Notes: generated from the letters alone by a model not told the origin. A stretch of DNA of 17,167 bases from Bacteroidales bacterium UBA3844 (GCA_002392915.1 DGHQ01000016.1:1-17167); one strand, 5' to 3'; counted from the stretch's first letter, positions 8,310 to 16,042 are shown. Numbers and translations are program-made.

Positions 8310-8363
8310 ACCACTCATTTTTCACAACGGATAAAACCGAATTTAATAAACAAACTACAATAG

Positions 8364-9521
8364 ATGAAAAAAGTATTATCAGTAGCGTGCTTTGCATGCT
8401 TCACACTACATGTGGTGAGCCAAGAGAATCTGTGGTGGAAAACGCCAGTCAACTCGCCAGAAGTCAACAAAGACAACACCGTCACATTCCGTCTTAAAGC
8501 GGCAAACGCCACAAAAGTTGAAGTTGTGGGAGATTTCTTGTCGAAAGATGAGAAAGCAGAGATGAAAAAAATCAACAATGACGTGTGGGAATACACCACT
8601 CCAAAAGCACTTGCACCAGAGTTGTATAGCTATTCATTCATGATGGACGGGATAAAGATTTCAGATCCGTCAAATGTATTCATGTCGCGCGACGTGGTGA
8701 CAATCAGCAACTTATTCATGATCGACGGGAAAGAGAGTGAATTATACAAGGTTCAGAATGTGCCACACGGTTCTCTCAGCAAAGTATGGTATCACAGCGA
8801 CAACCTGAATGCAGACAGGCGTATCACCGTCTACACGCCTGCAGGATATGAGACCAACAATCAAAGATACCCAGTGTTGTATCTTCTTCATGGAATGGGA
8901 GGAGACGAGGATTCTTGGTCGACGTTGGGACGTGCGGCTCAGATTTTGGACAATCTGATAGCGCAAGGTAAAGCCAAACCTATGATTGTGGTTATGACCA
9001 ACGGCAACTCCGATTTGCAAGCTACATGGGGAGAATCCCCCACCGGCTATGTCACTCCTACTATAGAATTGCCCAAAACGACAGATGGCTCATTTGAAGA
9101 GGCTTTTCCTGAGGTGGTGACATTTGTAGATAAAGCGTACAGAACAATTGCAAAAAAAGAGTCAAGAGCTATCGCCGGACTGTCGATGGGAGGATTCCAT
9201 TCAATGCAAATATCAAAAGAGTATCCTACACTATTCAACTATATCGGACTTTTTTCCGCTTCCGCAAGATTTAAGGGCAGAAAAGATTCGCATATCTATG
9301 AAAATTGTGAAGCAAAATTAAAAACACAGTTTGCACAGAAACCAGCGTTATATTGGATTGCAATAGGCAAAGATGATTTTCTTTACGAGGAAAACCAGAA
9401 ATTCAGATCTTTTTTAGACTCCAAGGGATTTCAATATACTTATGTGGAGAGTGAGGGAGGACACATCTGGAAAAATTGGAGAAATTATTTATGCCAGTTT
9501 TTGCCATTGATCTTCAAATAA
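8364..9521 (+). CDS. Secreted CE1-like esterase with N-terminal E-set domain
   Basis: A 385-residue exported serine esterase of the esterase D/feruloyl esterase type (carbohydrate esterase family 1). It probably removes feruloyl or acetyl groups from hemicellulose, though sequence alone does not fix the substrate. A signal peptide (1-19, MKKVLSVACFACFTLHVVS) is followed by an immunoglobulin-like E-set domain related to CBM48/isoamylase N-domains (about 36-118, with TKVEVVGDFLSK and PELYSYSFMMDG). The alpha/beta-hydrolase domain has the oxyanion-loop region YLLHGMGGDEDSW, nucleophile elbow G272-L-S274-M-G-G277, acid D337 or D338 (IGKDDF) and His367 (EGGHIWKNW). The domain order is common in Bacteroidetes xylan-degrading loci. 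It is probably co-transcribed with the LRR gene; the transcript ends near the hairpin at 9571-9596. No T9SS sorting domain. Confidence 0.9.
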   Translation: MKKVLSVACFACFTLHVVSQENLWWKTPVNSPEVNKDNTVTFRLKAANATKVEVVGDFLSKDEKAEMKKINNDVWEYTTPKALAPELYSYSFMMDGIKISDPSNVFMSRDVVTISNLFMIDGKESELYKVQNVPHGSLSKVWYHSDNLNADRRITVYTPAGYETNNQRYPVLYLLHGMGGDEDSWSTLGRAAQILDNLIAQGKAKPMIVVMTNGNSDLQATWGESPTGYVTPTIELPKTTDGSFEEAFPEVVTFVDKAYRTIAKKESRAIAGLSMGGFHSMQISKEYPTLFNYIGLFSASARFKGRKDSHIYENCEAKLKTQFAQKPALYWIAIGKDDFLYEENQKFRSFLDSKGFQYTYVESEGGHIWKNWRNYLCQFLPLIFK

Positions 9522-9525
9522 TGGA

Positions 9526-9585
9526 CAAGTTTTGATCAAACAATAAGGGGCAAGTTTTGATCAAACAATAAGGGGCAAGTTTTGA
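9526..9585. repeat. 25-bp tandem repeat, 2.4 copies
   Basis: Two identical 25-bp copies (9526-9550 and 9551-9575) are followed by the first 10 bp of a third (9576-9585). Each full copy carries the 10-bp perfect palindrome TTTGATCAAA (9531-9540, 9556-9565) and ends in AAGGGG. The array starts 5 nt after the esterase stop and merges into the hairpin at 9571-9596. Confidence 0.95.
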
Positions 9586-9596
9586 AACCTGCCCCT
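9571..9596. terminator. Hairpin between convergent genes, possible bidirectional terminator
   Basis: AGGGGCA (9571-9577) pairs perfectly with TGCCCCT (9590-9596), with an inner GTT/AAC stem and a TTGA loop. It lies between two convergent genes (esterase end at 9521, plus; unknown-protein end at 9627, minus), where a terminator is expected. Neither side has a strong T-tract (ATTTAT on the plus side), so termination may be inefficient or need Rho. Confidence 0.55.
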
Positions 9597-9626
9597 ATTT
9601 ATGAAACAAATAGATTGTCTCTATGT

Positions 9627-11060
9627 TTATTTTCTAAGGATAACCTTAGAAGCAAGCTGACCCTTGTCGTTCTTGACAACGATAGCCACGACCTTGTCAG
9701 CCTTCGTAGCTGCACGGCCTTCCATATTGTAAGCGGCAACCAACTCACCATTTTCAACAACAATATCACCATTCTCGTCTACATAAGCGACAATGTCAAA
9801 TGCATCAGAATCAACCTGGTCGACCTTAACATCAGCAAACTTCTTAGAAGAGAACATGATATCGTCAACCAAATAGCCCGCCTTAGAACCCTTGAAGATT
9901 AAGTCAAAAGACTCTGCACCTGAAGGCACCTTAACCTCACCTTCAAACCTAGTCCAAATTGGTTTAATTGTATCATTCGCCAAATCAACAATTTCACCTG
10001 TATTAAACTTCAATAAAATAGGAATATCATACTCAGCGTAATCATCAGCATCTGTCCAATATCCCTTTTCATTCTTATGCTTCTTTATCAGCATCTTTGA
10101 ATAGATTGTCTCTGTTCCTGCAGGGATCTTAATTTCAGGGAACACAATAGAATCACGTACAGACTCTACCTGCAATGCATGAAGCTGCTCACAGTCGATA
10201 TGGCCAGAACCATCCTGATTACGAACAGAATCAGGCATGAAATCACGGAACAAATACAAAGGGCTTCTACCTTCTCCTTCCCAATAGTCTGCATATTCTT
10301 CTGTGAAAATTGGCTGAATACCACCATGATATGCAGATGCTTCCTTAGTAGCGACCTTCAACTCCTCAAGATAGAAATCTCCAAGTTTTACATTATCGAA
10401 ATTTTCAGCATAGAATGGCTTTCCCTCTTTAATAGAAACAAACGCCATATTCTTTATGTATGGGTATTCTTTAAGGACACCCTTATAATGACAATAATTA
10501 CCTCCTACATTGTATTCACGTGCATAAGAGAAATTCATTCCGAAAAGCTGCTTCATAGAAGCCTTAGCATAAATATACTTATATGTAGTAACCCATTCTT
10601 CTGTTGGGCCCCACTTCGCATCTACGAAACTGAATGTCTCTGCTGTGGAAGCATTTTTAGATTTCAATAATTTTTCTTGTGTTGTGAAACCAAACATCCA
10701 CAAAGGTTTGTTTCCAAAATATATGTTTGTATCTTTATCGAAATCTGGAATCTTATACTCAAATACCATCACATAGTTTTCTGACAAATCCAATGGCTTA
10801 TCAGAATTAAACTTTAGACGGACATCCAAATAATCATCAGATAGCTGCTTGTAAACAACCAAATTTTCTCCATCAACAGTAGTGTCCTTCAATTCGCTAG
10901 GAACCTTTCCGTCCAAATCTTCAGGATCATACTCATAAATTTCCACATTGTCAGTAAGTTTTCCATCCTTAATGATCCAATATGCCTTGTCGAAAGATAA
11001 TTCGGCAAACACTGATGTGGATGCAATCAAAGAGACAATAGAAAGTAATAGTTTCTTCAT
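9627..11060 (-). CDS. Secreted protein of unknown function with a possible T9SS sorting domain
   Basis: I do not recognise the family. The 477-residue product has a clear signal peptide (1-19, MKKLLLSIVSLIASTSVFA) followed by a long acidic, Tyr- and Trp-rich region of alternating beta-strand character, suggesting two beta-sandwich domains (about 20-220 and 260-410; the second ends SGAESFDLIFKGSKAGYLVDDIMF). The last ~45 residues (DENGDIVVENGELVAAYNMEGR and following, ending KGQLASKVILRK) resemble a degenerate T9SS type A sorting domain. No catalytic motif is apparent, so a binding or accessory surface protein is a fair guess. It lies 100 nt downstream of the GH5 gene on the same strand, with a hairpin between them, and may be partly co-transcribed with it. 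Confidence 0.8.
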   Translation of the reverse strand: MKKLLLSIVSLIASTSVFAELSFDKAYWIIKDGKLTDNVEIYEYDPEDLDGKVPSELKDTTVDGENLVVYKQLSDDYLDVRLKFNSDKPLDLSENYVMVFEYKIPDFDKDTNIYFGNKPLWMFGFTTQEKLLKSKNASTAETFSFVDAKWGPTEEWVTTYKYIYAKASMKQLFGMNFSYAREYNVGGNYCHYKGVLKEYPYIKNMAFVSIKEGKPFYAENFDNVKLGDFYLEELKVATKEASAYHGGIQPIFTEEYADYWEGEGRSPLYLFRDFMPDSVRNQDGSGHIDCEQLHALQVESVRDSIVFPEIKIPAGTETIYSKMLIKKHKNEKGYWTDADDYAEYDIPILLKFNTGEIVDLANDTIKPIWTRFEGEVKVPSGAESFDLIFKGSKAGYLVDDIMFSSKKFADVKVDQVDSDAFDIVAYVDENGDIVVENGELVAAYNMEGRAATKADKVVAIVVKNDKGQLASKVILRK

Positions 11061-11096
11061 TGTAATAAATTTTAGTTAATTCTTTGAATAATAGTA

Positions 11097-11125
11097 GCCA
11101 AAACTAGAGATTTTCCAGTTTTGGC
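11097..11125 (-). terminator. Hairpin between the GH5 gene and the downstream unknown gene
   Basis: A perfect 9-bp stem, GCCAAAACT (11097-11105) with AGTTTTGGC (11117-11125), and an 11-nt loop. On the minus strand it is followed by TACTATTATTC, a poor T-tract, so it may be a weak terminator or an mRNA-stabilising 3' structure. The TAGTTTTG in the stem also fits the -7 consensus, but no -33 box is placed properly. Confidence 0.45.
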
Positions 11126-11141
11126 CACTGAGTAAGGTTAT

Positions 11142-11158
11142 ATAATCAATTTGATTAT
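11142..11158. repeat. AT-rich inverted repeat just after the GH5 stop codon
   Basis: ATAATCAA (11142-11149), one central T, then TTGATTAT (11151-11158): a perfect 8+1+8 inverted repeat two bases past the GH5 stop codon. It is too AT-rich for a strong terminator; a protein-binding site is possible. Confidence 0.6.
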
Positions 11159-11160
11159 TT

Positions 11161-13044
11161 TTACTTTACAATCAACTTCTCTGTTGTAGCATTAGTCTCG
11201 CCAACCACAGAAACGAAGTAAACACCAGGAGCTGCATTCAAAACGACAGTAGCTGTAGTATTAGCCTCTACATTCTGAGATAAAATCTCAGCACCAAGAG
11301 AATTAACCACCTTTACAGTTGAATTCTCAAATACTGAAACATTGAATACTCCACCTTCTGCTGGGTTTGGAGCGATAACAGGAGCATCAGCAGCTGTCTC
11401 ATCTACACTCGTAGGATCACCTATGATTTTAAATGATCCCATTCCAGAGAATGATGTCATGAATGCAAATGATAGTTTGTGCTCACCTGGCTTATCAAAA
11501 CGAATTTTGTGCTTAATTTCCTTGTTGTATGCGTTGTATGGCTTAACCCATCCCCATACGTTGTAGTCACCATCTTCATCACCACCGTTGCAAGTAGGCA
11601 AATACAATGCCTGGAAACGAGTATCCTCACCATTTTCTGTAACCAAACCTGGCTTTCCATCTACTGCAATAGCAAATGTGTTATAATCTTTATGGTCACA
11701 AGCATATACCTCAAACTCATAATCTCCAGCTCTCTTCACATCGATAGTGTAAGTAACCCATTCACCGTTACCGATGTAACCCAATGTCTTATAAGCTGTA
11801 GACTTATCCTTTGATGAGTAACCTATATCAAAGAACTCTCCTGGACGGAAATTATCCTCTTTACCTGCATCACCAGCATTACATGGCTTAGTATTGTTCT
11901 TGTCATTACCTGAACATGCCCAATCCTCATCATAGTCGAAATAAGCGTTGTCCTGACCACCCTTGTCGTATGCTCCCAAATCAAGAATGAAATCAGTCTT
12001 TCCATCAAACACCTGAGCAGACTCGTATGGTGATGATTCACAGAACGAGAAGTTATCACCTTTTTTCAAATTCTCTCTGATGAAATTACCAGATTCTGAA
12101 AAACTCATGTTGCCATAACCGCCACCTGTGAATGTTCCAGATGACTCACCCTTGTCTGACCAGCTCCAGTTAGCCCAGCTGACAATCTGACCACCTAGGT
12201 TCTTACCATTAGCAACCAAAAGCATGTGATTTCCAGCAGTCTTGTCTACACCTGAATCTCCAGTGTGGCTAGATAGACCCCACTCTGTAATAAATACAGG
12301 AACAAAAGCAGCAGCGGCAGAGAAAATACCCAAATATCTCTGTTGGTCAGCTGCATAATGGTGGAAGCTGTACATCAACTGCAAATCCTTAAATGAGTCC
12401 TTGATCTCCAATGGATCCTGGAAAGCAACTGTAACATCCTGGTCCCACTGAGGAGTACCGATAATTACAATAGCATCTGGAAGGTTCTGTGCAATTGTAG
12501 GAAGCACATTCTGAGCATACTTTGTAACCCAATTCCAAACATTGTGGAATGCAGCTGGAGCTCCATCAGTATCCTCATTTGGCTCATTACAGATCTCCCA
12601 AAGGACATGCTTATAACCTTTCTGCTTTACATAAGAGGTCATCTCGCTAAAGAACTCATTGTAGCGACCGTAATCACTAGCGTTTGGATTACCTGGCTTC
12701 AAGATATGCCAGTCTACCAAACAATAAATACCTAATTGAGCAGTGTAATCTACACAATTCTTCACCCATTGTATATCATAGCCTTCACCCTCATTGATAT
12801 ACATTGCGATACGAGCCATATTAGCACCTTCGTTCTTCATTTTCTCGAAGTCTGACATGTCATCGTAACAGCCCTTGAACCATGAACCATGTGTTGACCA
12901 TCCTCTCAACTGAACTGGTTGACCAGACTCTGATGACAACTGATTGCCAACAAGTTTTAGCTTACCCCACTGATCGACAGGGTTAGCAGCAAAAGTCTGC
13001 ATGCAAAGCATTGCTGCTGATACTAAAGTAAAAAGTTTCTTCAT
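11161..13044 (-). CDS. Secreted GH5 endoglucanase-like enzyme with CBM6-like module and T9SS sorting domain
   Basis: A 627-residue exported glycoside hydrolase of family 5, probably an endo-beta-1,4-glucanase. A signal peptide (1-19) leads to a TIM barrel (about 22-328) with the typical opening KLVGNQLSSESGQPVQLRGWSTHG, the acid/base Glu154 in WEICNEPN and the nucleophile Glu254 in FITEWG; Trp290, Trp293 and Trp295 lie near the cleft-forming region. A second domain (about 355-545) with LGYIGNGEWVTYTIDVKRAGDYEFEVYA looks like a CBM6-type carbohydrate-binding beta-sandwich. Residues about 555-627 (IAPNPAEGGVFNVSVFENST, ending TTEKLIVK) are a T9SS type A sorting domain, so the enzyme should be displayed on or released from the outer membrane. 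It has its own promoter and an unusual leader. Cellulose, beta-glucan or glucomannan are all possible substrates. Confidence 0.93.
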   Translation of the reverse strand: MKKLFTLVSAAMLCMQTFAANPVDQWGKLKLVGNQLSSESGQPVQLRGWSTHGSWFKGCYDDMSDFEKMKNEGANMARIAMYINEGEGYDIQWVKNCVDYTAQLGIYCLVDWHILKPGNPNASDYGRYNEFFSEMTSYVKQKGYKHVLWEICNEPNEDTDGAPAAFHNVWNWVTKYAQNVLPTIAQNLPDAIVIIGTPQWDQDVTVAFQDPLEIKDSFKDLQLMYSFHHYAADQQRYLGIFSAAAAFVPVFITEWGLSSHTGDSGVDKTAGNHMLLVANGKNLGGQIVSWANWSWSDKGESSGTFTGGGYGNMSFSESGNFIRENLKKGDNFSFCESSPYESAQVFDGKTDFILDLGAYDKGGQDNAYFDYDEDWACSGNDKNNTKPCNAGDAGKEDNFRPGEFFDIGYSSKDKSTAYKTLGYIGNGEWVTYTIDVKRAGDYEFEVYACDHKDYNTFAIAVDGKPGLVTENGEDTRFQALYLPTCNGGDEDGDYNVWGWVKPYNAYNKEIKHKIRFDKPGEHKLSFAFMTSFSGMGSFKIIGDPTSVDETAADAPVIAPNPAEGGVFNVSVFENSTVKVVNSLGAEILSQNVEANTTATVVLNAAPGVYFVSVVGETNATTEKLIVK

Positions 13045-13084
13045 ATTTTCTATAATTAGAACAAAACAATCACATGTTATAATT

Positions 13085-13114
13085 AAAAAAATCGCTCTAC
13101 ATAACCGTTAGAGC
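13085..13114 (-). promoter_or_regulatory. Terminator-like hairpin in the GH5 leader
   Basis: On the minus strand GCTCTA (13114-13109) pairs with TAGAGC (13099-13094) around a 9-nt loop, and GA plus seven T residues follow at once. This is the form of an intrinsic terminator, yet it lies between the likely promoter and the ATG, about 50 nt before the gene. It could be an attenuator, a stabilising 5' hairpin, or a second terminator for the upstream unit. Confidence 0.6.
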
Positions 13115-13117
13115 ATC

Positions 13118-13150
13118 CAAATATATAGATAAAATTTCAAACTAAACAAA
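13118..13150 (-). promoter_or_regulatory. Probable promoter of the GH5 gene
   Basis: TATATTTG (13118-13125, minus strand) matches the TAnnTTTG -7 box and TTTG (13147-13150) lies 21 nt upstream as a -33 box. The predicted leader is about 65-70 nt and starts close to the terminator-like hairpin. Confidence 0.6.
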
Positions 13151-13179
13151 AAAAAGGAAATAAATATGTAAAAATACAG

Positions 13180-13209
13180 AAAAAAGGAGACGCGAATCCT
13201 CACGTCTCC
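13180..13209 (-). terminator. Intrinsic terminator of the beta-helix operon
   Basis: Perfect 7-bp stem GGAGACG (13186-13192) with CGTCTCC (13203-13209), a 10-nt loop and, on the minus strand, six T residues (13185-13180) right after the stem. It lies about 20 nt past the stop codon of the beta-helix gene. It is the most convincing intrinsic terminator in the window. Confidence 0.85.
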
Positions 13210-13229
13210 ACTTATATTATAATCTTTTT

Positions 13230-15572
13230 TTACCTGCCCCATCCACCACTATTACTACCGGCTTCTAACTCACTCAACAAGCTAAACTGTATCTTTGTTT
13301 TTTCTTTATACTGATTCTCAAACAAATCAAAATCAACATTTTCTGTCGTTGTGTAGAAAGAATAGCCATTCAATGACGAACCATAGGCAAAAATCAATTT
13401 CGACAATGCGACTGGCACTTTGCATGCGGCTATCACATCTCCTGATGAATTAGCAACACATAATGTTGCACCTGCCGACACAGAACAAGATGTGTTGGTG
13501 ATTGAATTAGCGCAAGTCGGTTTGACATCTTGACTCCACATTCCCGCACTGCTTGGTCCGAGCACCAACAATGTGCCTCCTGTATGCTTCTGATAGCAAC
13601 TGTTGCCATCTCCGGCATCTATAGGAGACGATCCACATGCGATCACAAGTCCTCCAGCGAACTCCATACTTCCGTTCGAATCCAAGCAGTCGTGATCTCC
13701 GGAAGATGAACAAGTCCACATTTGTCCACCCGAAACTCTCAACATACCCGTAGTCTCTGTCGTCACATTCAAACAGTCATCTGTTGTTGTGATATGCAAA
13801 TATCCACCGTTGACATAAATATTAGAACCCTCAAGACCTTCATAAGCAGTCTTCACTCTTAAATATCCATCATTGAAAGTCAGATCTCCATCAGAATGCA
13901 TGGCGTCATCCGATGTGTCAATAGTCAAATCACCTCCGTTAACTTCCAATTTTGTATTGGCATGAAACGCATCGTCTTTGGCATCCACAATGATTGTTCC
14001 GCTGTTGACCGTGATATTCTCTCCGACAAAAGCCTTCGGATTTCCAGCATATTTTGAGGAGTTTCCATCACTCATGCCTCCAAATCCGCCTGGTCGACCT
14101 CCAGTGGAAGACGAGCTTGAAGAAGACGTTGCTGTTCCGTTTGTAGTGACATTGATTGTCAAAGCTGAATTGTCGGCCTTCTCTGCACCTACAATCAAAT
14201 CAGCCTCTGCTTTTACACCTTTCGCACCATCAGATGTCATCAATGTAAAATCTCCTGCTATCAGATATACATTGTTTCCCTTGACACAACGTCCTTCTGT
14301 ATAGGCTGTAGATGTACTGGATGAACCACCAAATCCTCCGCCCCAACCTCCTGTTGATGTTGTAGTTGTAGCTCCAGTGTAATAGCCTCCGTTATTGGTT
14401 ATTTTCACAACGCCACCCTTGACGGTGACGTCTCCGTCAGCAGTGATTCCTTTCGACGCGATGGCATTTTTTCCAAGAGTCAAATCGATTTTTCCATCAC
14501 TTATCACTACTCCCATGTCTGTCTTGATTGCAGCAGAATAAGAGGTATCACCGTCAGCGATTATAGATGTCCCGTCGATATTCATTATAATCTCACCTCC
14601 ATATATCTCAATATCTGCAAGAGAAGTCTTCATACCTTTGGCAGCAGCTCCAGTCATAGTGATATCTACATTTCCTCCCTTCACCACAATTGACGAATCA
14701 GATTTCAAAGCCTTCACATCTTCAGCAGAAGAAGAAAATACGAACTCCCCTTTTTCTATAAGAATCGACTCAGAAGCGTCCACACCATCTCCTCCTGTGC
14801 CAGAAATATTCAGTTTTCCACCATACATCTGCAGTCCATCACTGTTCAGGCCATCACCCTGAGCGGATATAATATTGACAGTGCCAGCATAAAATTCCGT
14901 CTTCTTAGACGAATTGATAGCATGCTTCGTGTTTCCTGAAATAGTAAGTTCACCATCTCCACCAAGTTCACCGAACTTTAGTTTAGACTTTGCATACACA
15001 CATCCTTTATAAGATGAAGACGATGCGTCAGAAAGAGTAGACTTGCCTTTCAGCTCCACATTTGTAGCATAAGAGTCTCCATCAGCACCAAGATTTATCA
15101 CTAACGGCGACGAAGATGCACTAGAGAGAGAAAGATTATCCATCACAAGAGTAAACGCTCTGTCGGGAGTGATTGTGAAAGATCCGTCTGAAGAAGTGCC
15201 TGAAAGATAATACACAATGCTCTTCTTATTCTGGGTCGACGTGAATGAGATATTCGCACCGTCTACAACATACGACACCTTATCCCATGAATAATCACTG
15301 ACACTAACACGGCTGCCATCAAATGTGACAAAAATAGTATCAGATTTTCCACTGTCGTCTAATGAGAAATCAGCATATGATATCTCAGGGACATCAAACT
15401 CTTTGTCGACACTTCCTGATATTTTCATGACACCATCGACAAATTTTATTTGACTTATATCCTCTATATTAAATGATTCGGAAGAGCCGTCAAGATAAAT
15501 ATTCATTTTATCCTGAGCGAGCAAAAGCAAAGCGGCAAGTGAAGCTGCCGATAAAAACAAATATTTTTTCAT
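13230..15572 (-). CDS. Secreted parallel beta-helix protein, Cthe_2159-like carbohydrate-binding family
   Basis: A 780-residue exported protein. After a signal peptide (1-19) comes a short FNIEDISQIKF motif common at the start of Bacteroidales surface proteins, then a beta-rich region (about 50-160), and from about residue 165 some 15-16 rungs of 20-30 residues patterned as DGLNSDGLQMYGGKLNISG, DAFHANTKLEVNGGDLTIDT, DCLNVTTETTGMLRVSG. This is a right-handed parallel beta-helix like the carbohydrate-binding domain described in Clostridium thermocellum Cthe_2159, which binds acidic polysaccharides with calcium; the repeated DD and DG turns fit that. No lyase active site can be assigned. Two low-complexity Gly/Ser/Thr inserts interrupt the helix (about 398-423, with GGWGGGFGG; about 478-505, with GGRPGGFGG), and the C-terminus ends SGGWGR. 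No T9SS sorting domain is seen. Its ATG overlaps the stop of the 157-residue gene (ATGA). Confidence 0.85.
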   Translation of the reverse strand: MKKYLFLSAASLAALLLLAQDKMNIYLDGSSESFNIEDISQIKFVDGVMKISGSVDKEFDVPEISYADFSLDDSGKSDTIFVTFDGSRVSVSDYSWDKVSYVVDGANISFTSTQNKKSIVYYLSGTSSDGSFTITPDRAFTLVMDNLSLSSASSSPLVINLGADGDSYATNVELKGKSTLSDASSSSYKGCVYAKSKLKFGELGGDGELTISGNTKHAINSSKKTEFYAGTVNIISAQGDGLNSDGLQMYGGKLNISGTGGDGVDASESILIEKGEFVFSSSAEDVKALKSDSSIVVKGGNVDITMTGAAAKGMKTSLADIEIYGGEIIMNIDGTSIIADGDTSYSAAIKTDMGVVISDGKIDLTLGKNAIASKGITADGDVTVKGGVVKITNNGGYYTGATTTTSTGGWGGGFGGSSSTSTAYTEGRCVKGNNVYLIAGDFTLMTSDGAKGVKAEADLIVGAEKADNSALTINVTTNGTATSSSSSSSTGGRPGGFGGMSDGNSSKYAGNPKAFVGENITVNSGTIIVDAKDDAFHANTKLEVNGGDLTIDTSDDAMHSDGDLTFNDGYLRVKTAYEGLEGSNIYVNGGYLHITTTDDCLNVTTETTGMLRVSGGQMWTCSSSGDHDCLDSNGSMEFAGGLVIACGSSPIDAGDGNSCYQKHTGGTLLVLGPSSAGMWSQDVKPTCANSITNTSCSVSAGATLCVANSSGDVIAACKVPVALSKLIFAYGSSLNGYSFYTTTENVDFDLFENQYKEKTKIQFSLLSELEAGSNSGGWGR

Positions 15573-16042
15573 AGCTTCTCAATTTTAAATGTAGAACCAC
15601 CAATTTTTACCCAATAAATACCAGCAGGCAAACCACTCACATCAACATCTTCATTCTGTTCCACAATCTTCTTCATCACCACCCTACCGTCTGCGGATAC
15701 AATCAACATCTCTTCAATTCCTTCGACTTCAATTTTCAAAATATTCGAGACAGGATTTGGATAGACATTGAACCGAACATCAGAAATCTGATCTACATCA
15801 GACACATCAACATTTGAGAAGTCCAATCTTTTAATATCATCCAGATTAAAGATCGAGAATTTGGCATTCTCACTAATCTGGATTAAAAGAGTGCGACCAG
15901 AAAAAGAAATCTGCCCCGTCTCATAAATGGGGAAAGAATTCTCTTCTCCACTTTTAAGCTCCGTCTTGACAACTGTGACCGTCTTGGCAGACAGGCCACA
16001 ACAAAACAGAGACAGCAACATGAAAAAACTAACTTTATACAT
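15569..16042 (-). CDS. Short secreted protein consisting mostly of a T9SS type A sorting domain
   Basis: A 157-residue exported protein. A signal peptide (1-19, MYKVSFFMLLSLFCCGLSA) is followed by about 60 residues with the motif FSIFNLDDIKRLDF, matching the FNIEDISQIKF motif of the next gene's product, and then a full T9SS type A sorting domain (about 88-157: VYPNPVSNILKIEVEG, SADGRVVMKK, GLPAGIYWVKIGGSTFKIEKL). There is no catalytic or binding domain between them, so the protein looks like a bare secretion and anchoring unit. The stop codon overlaps the next start by 4 nt (ATGA), implying coupled translation and a shared role with the beta-helix protein. It could be a remnant of a larger gene, but both the frame and the signal peptide are intact. 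Confidence 0.85.
   Translation of the reverse strand: MYKVSFFMLLSLFCCGLSAKTVTVVKTELKSGEENSFPIYETGQISFSGRTLLIQISENAKFSIFNLDDIKRLDFSNVDVSDVDQISDVRFNVYPNPVSNILKIEVEGIEEMLIVSADGRVVMKKIVEQNEDVDVSGLPAGIYWVKIGGSTFKIEKL

Noticed and set aside
9526..9585. CRISPR-like array
   Set aside because: The copies are directly adjacent with no spacers between them and there are no cas genes nearby.
9627..9902. Plus-strand frame starting at 9582 as a small gene after the repeat
   Set aside because: It runs antisense through the sorting-like C-terminus of the minus-strand gene, lacks a ribosome-binding site and overlaps the hairpin.
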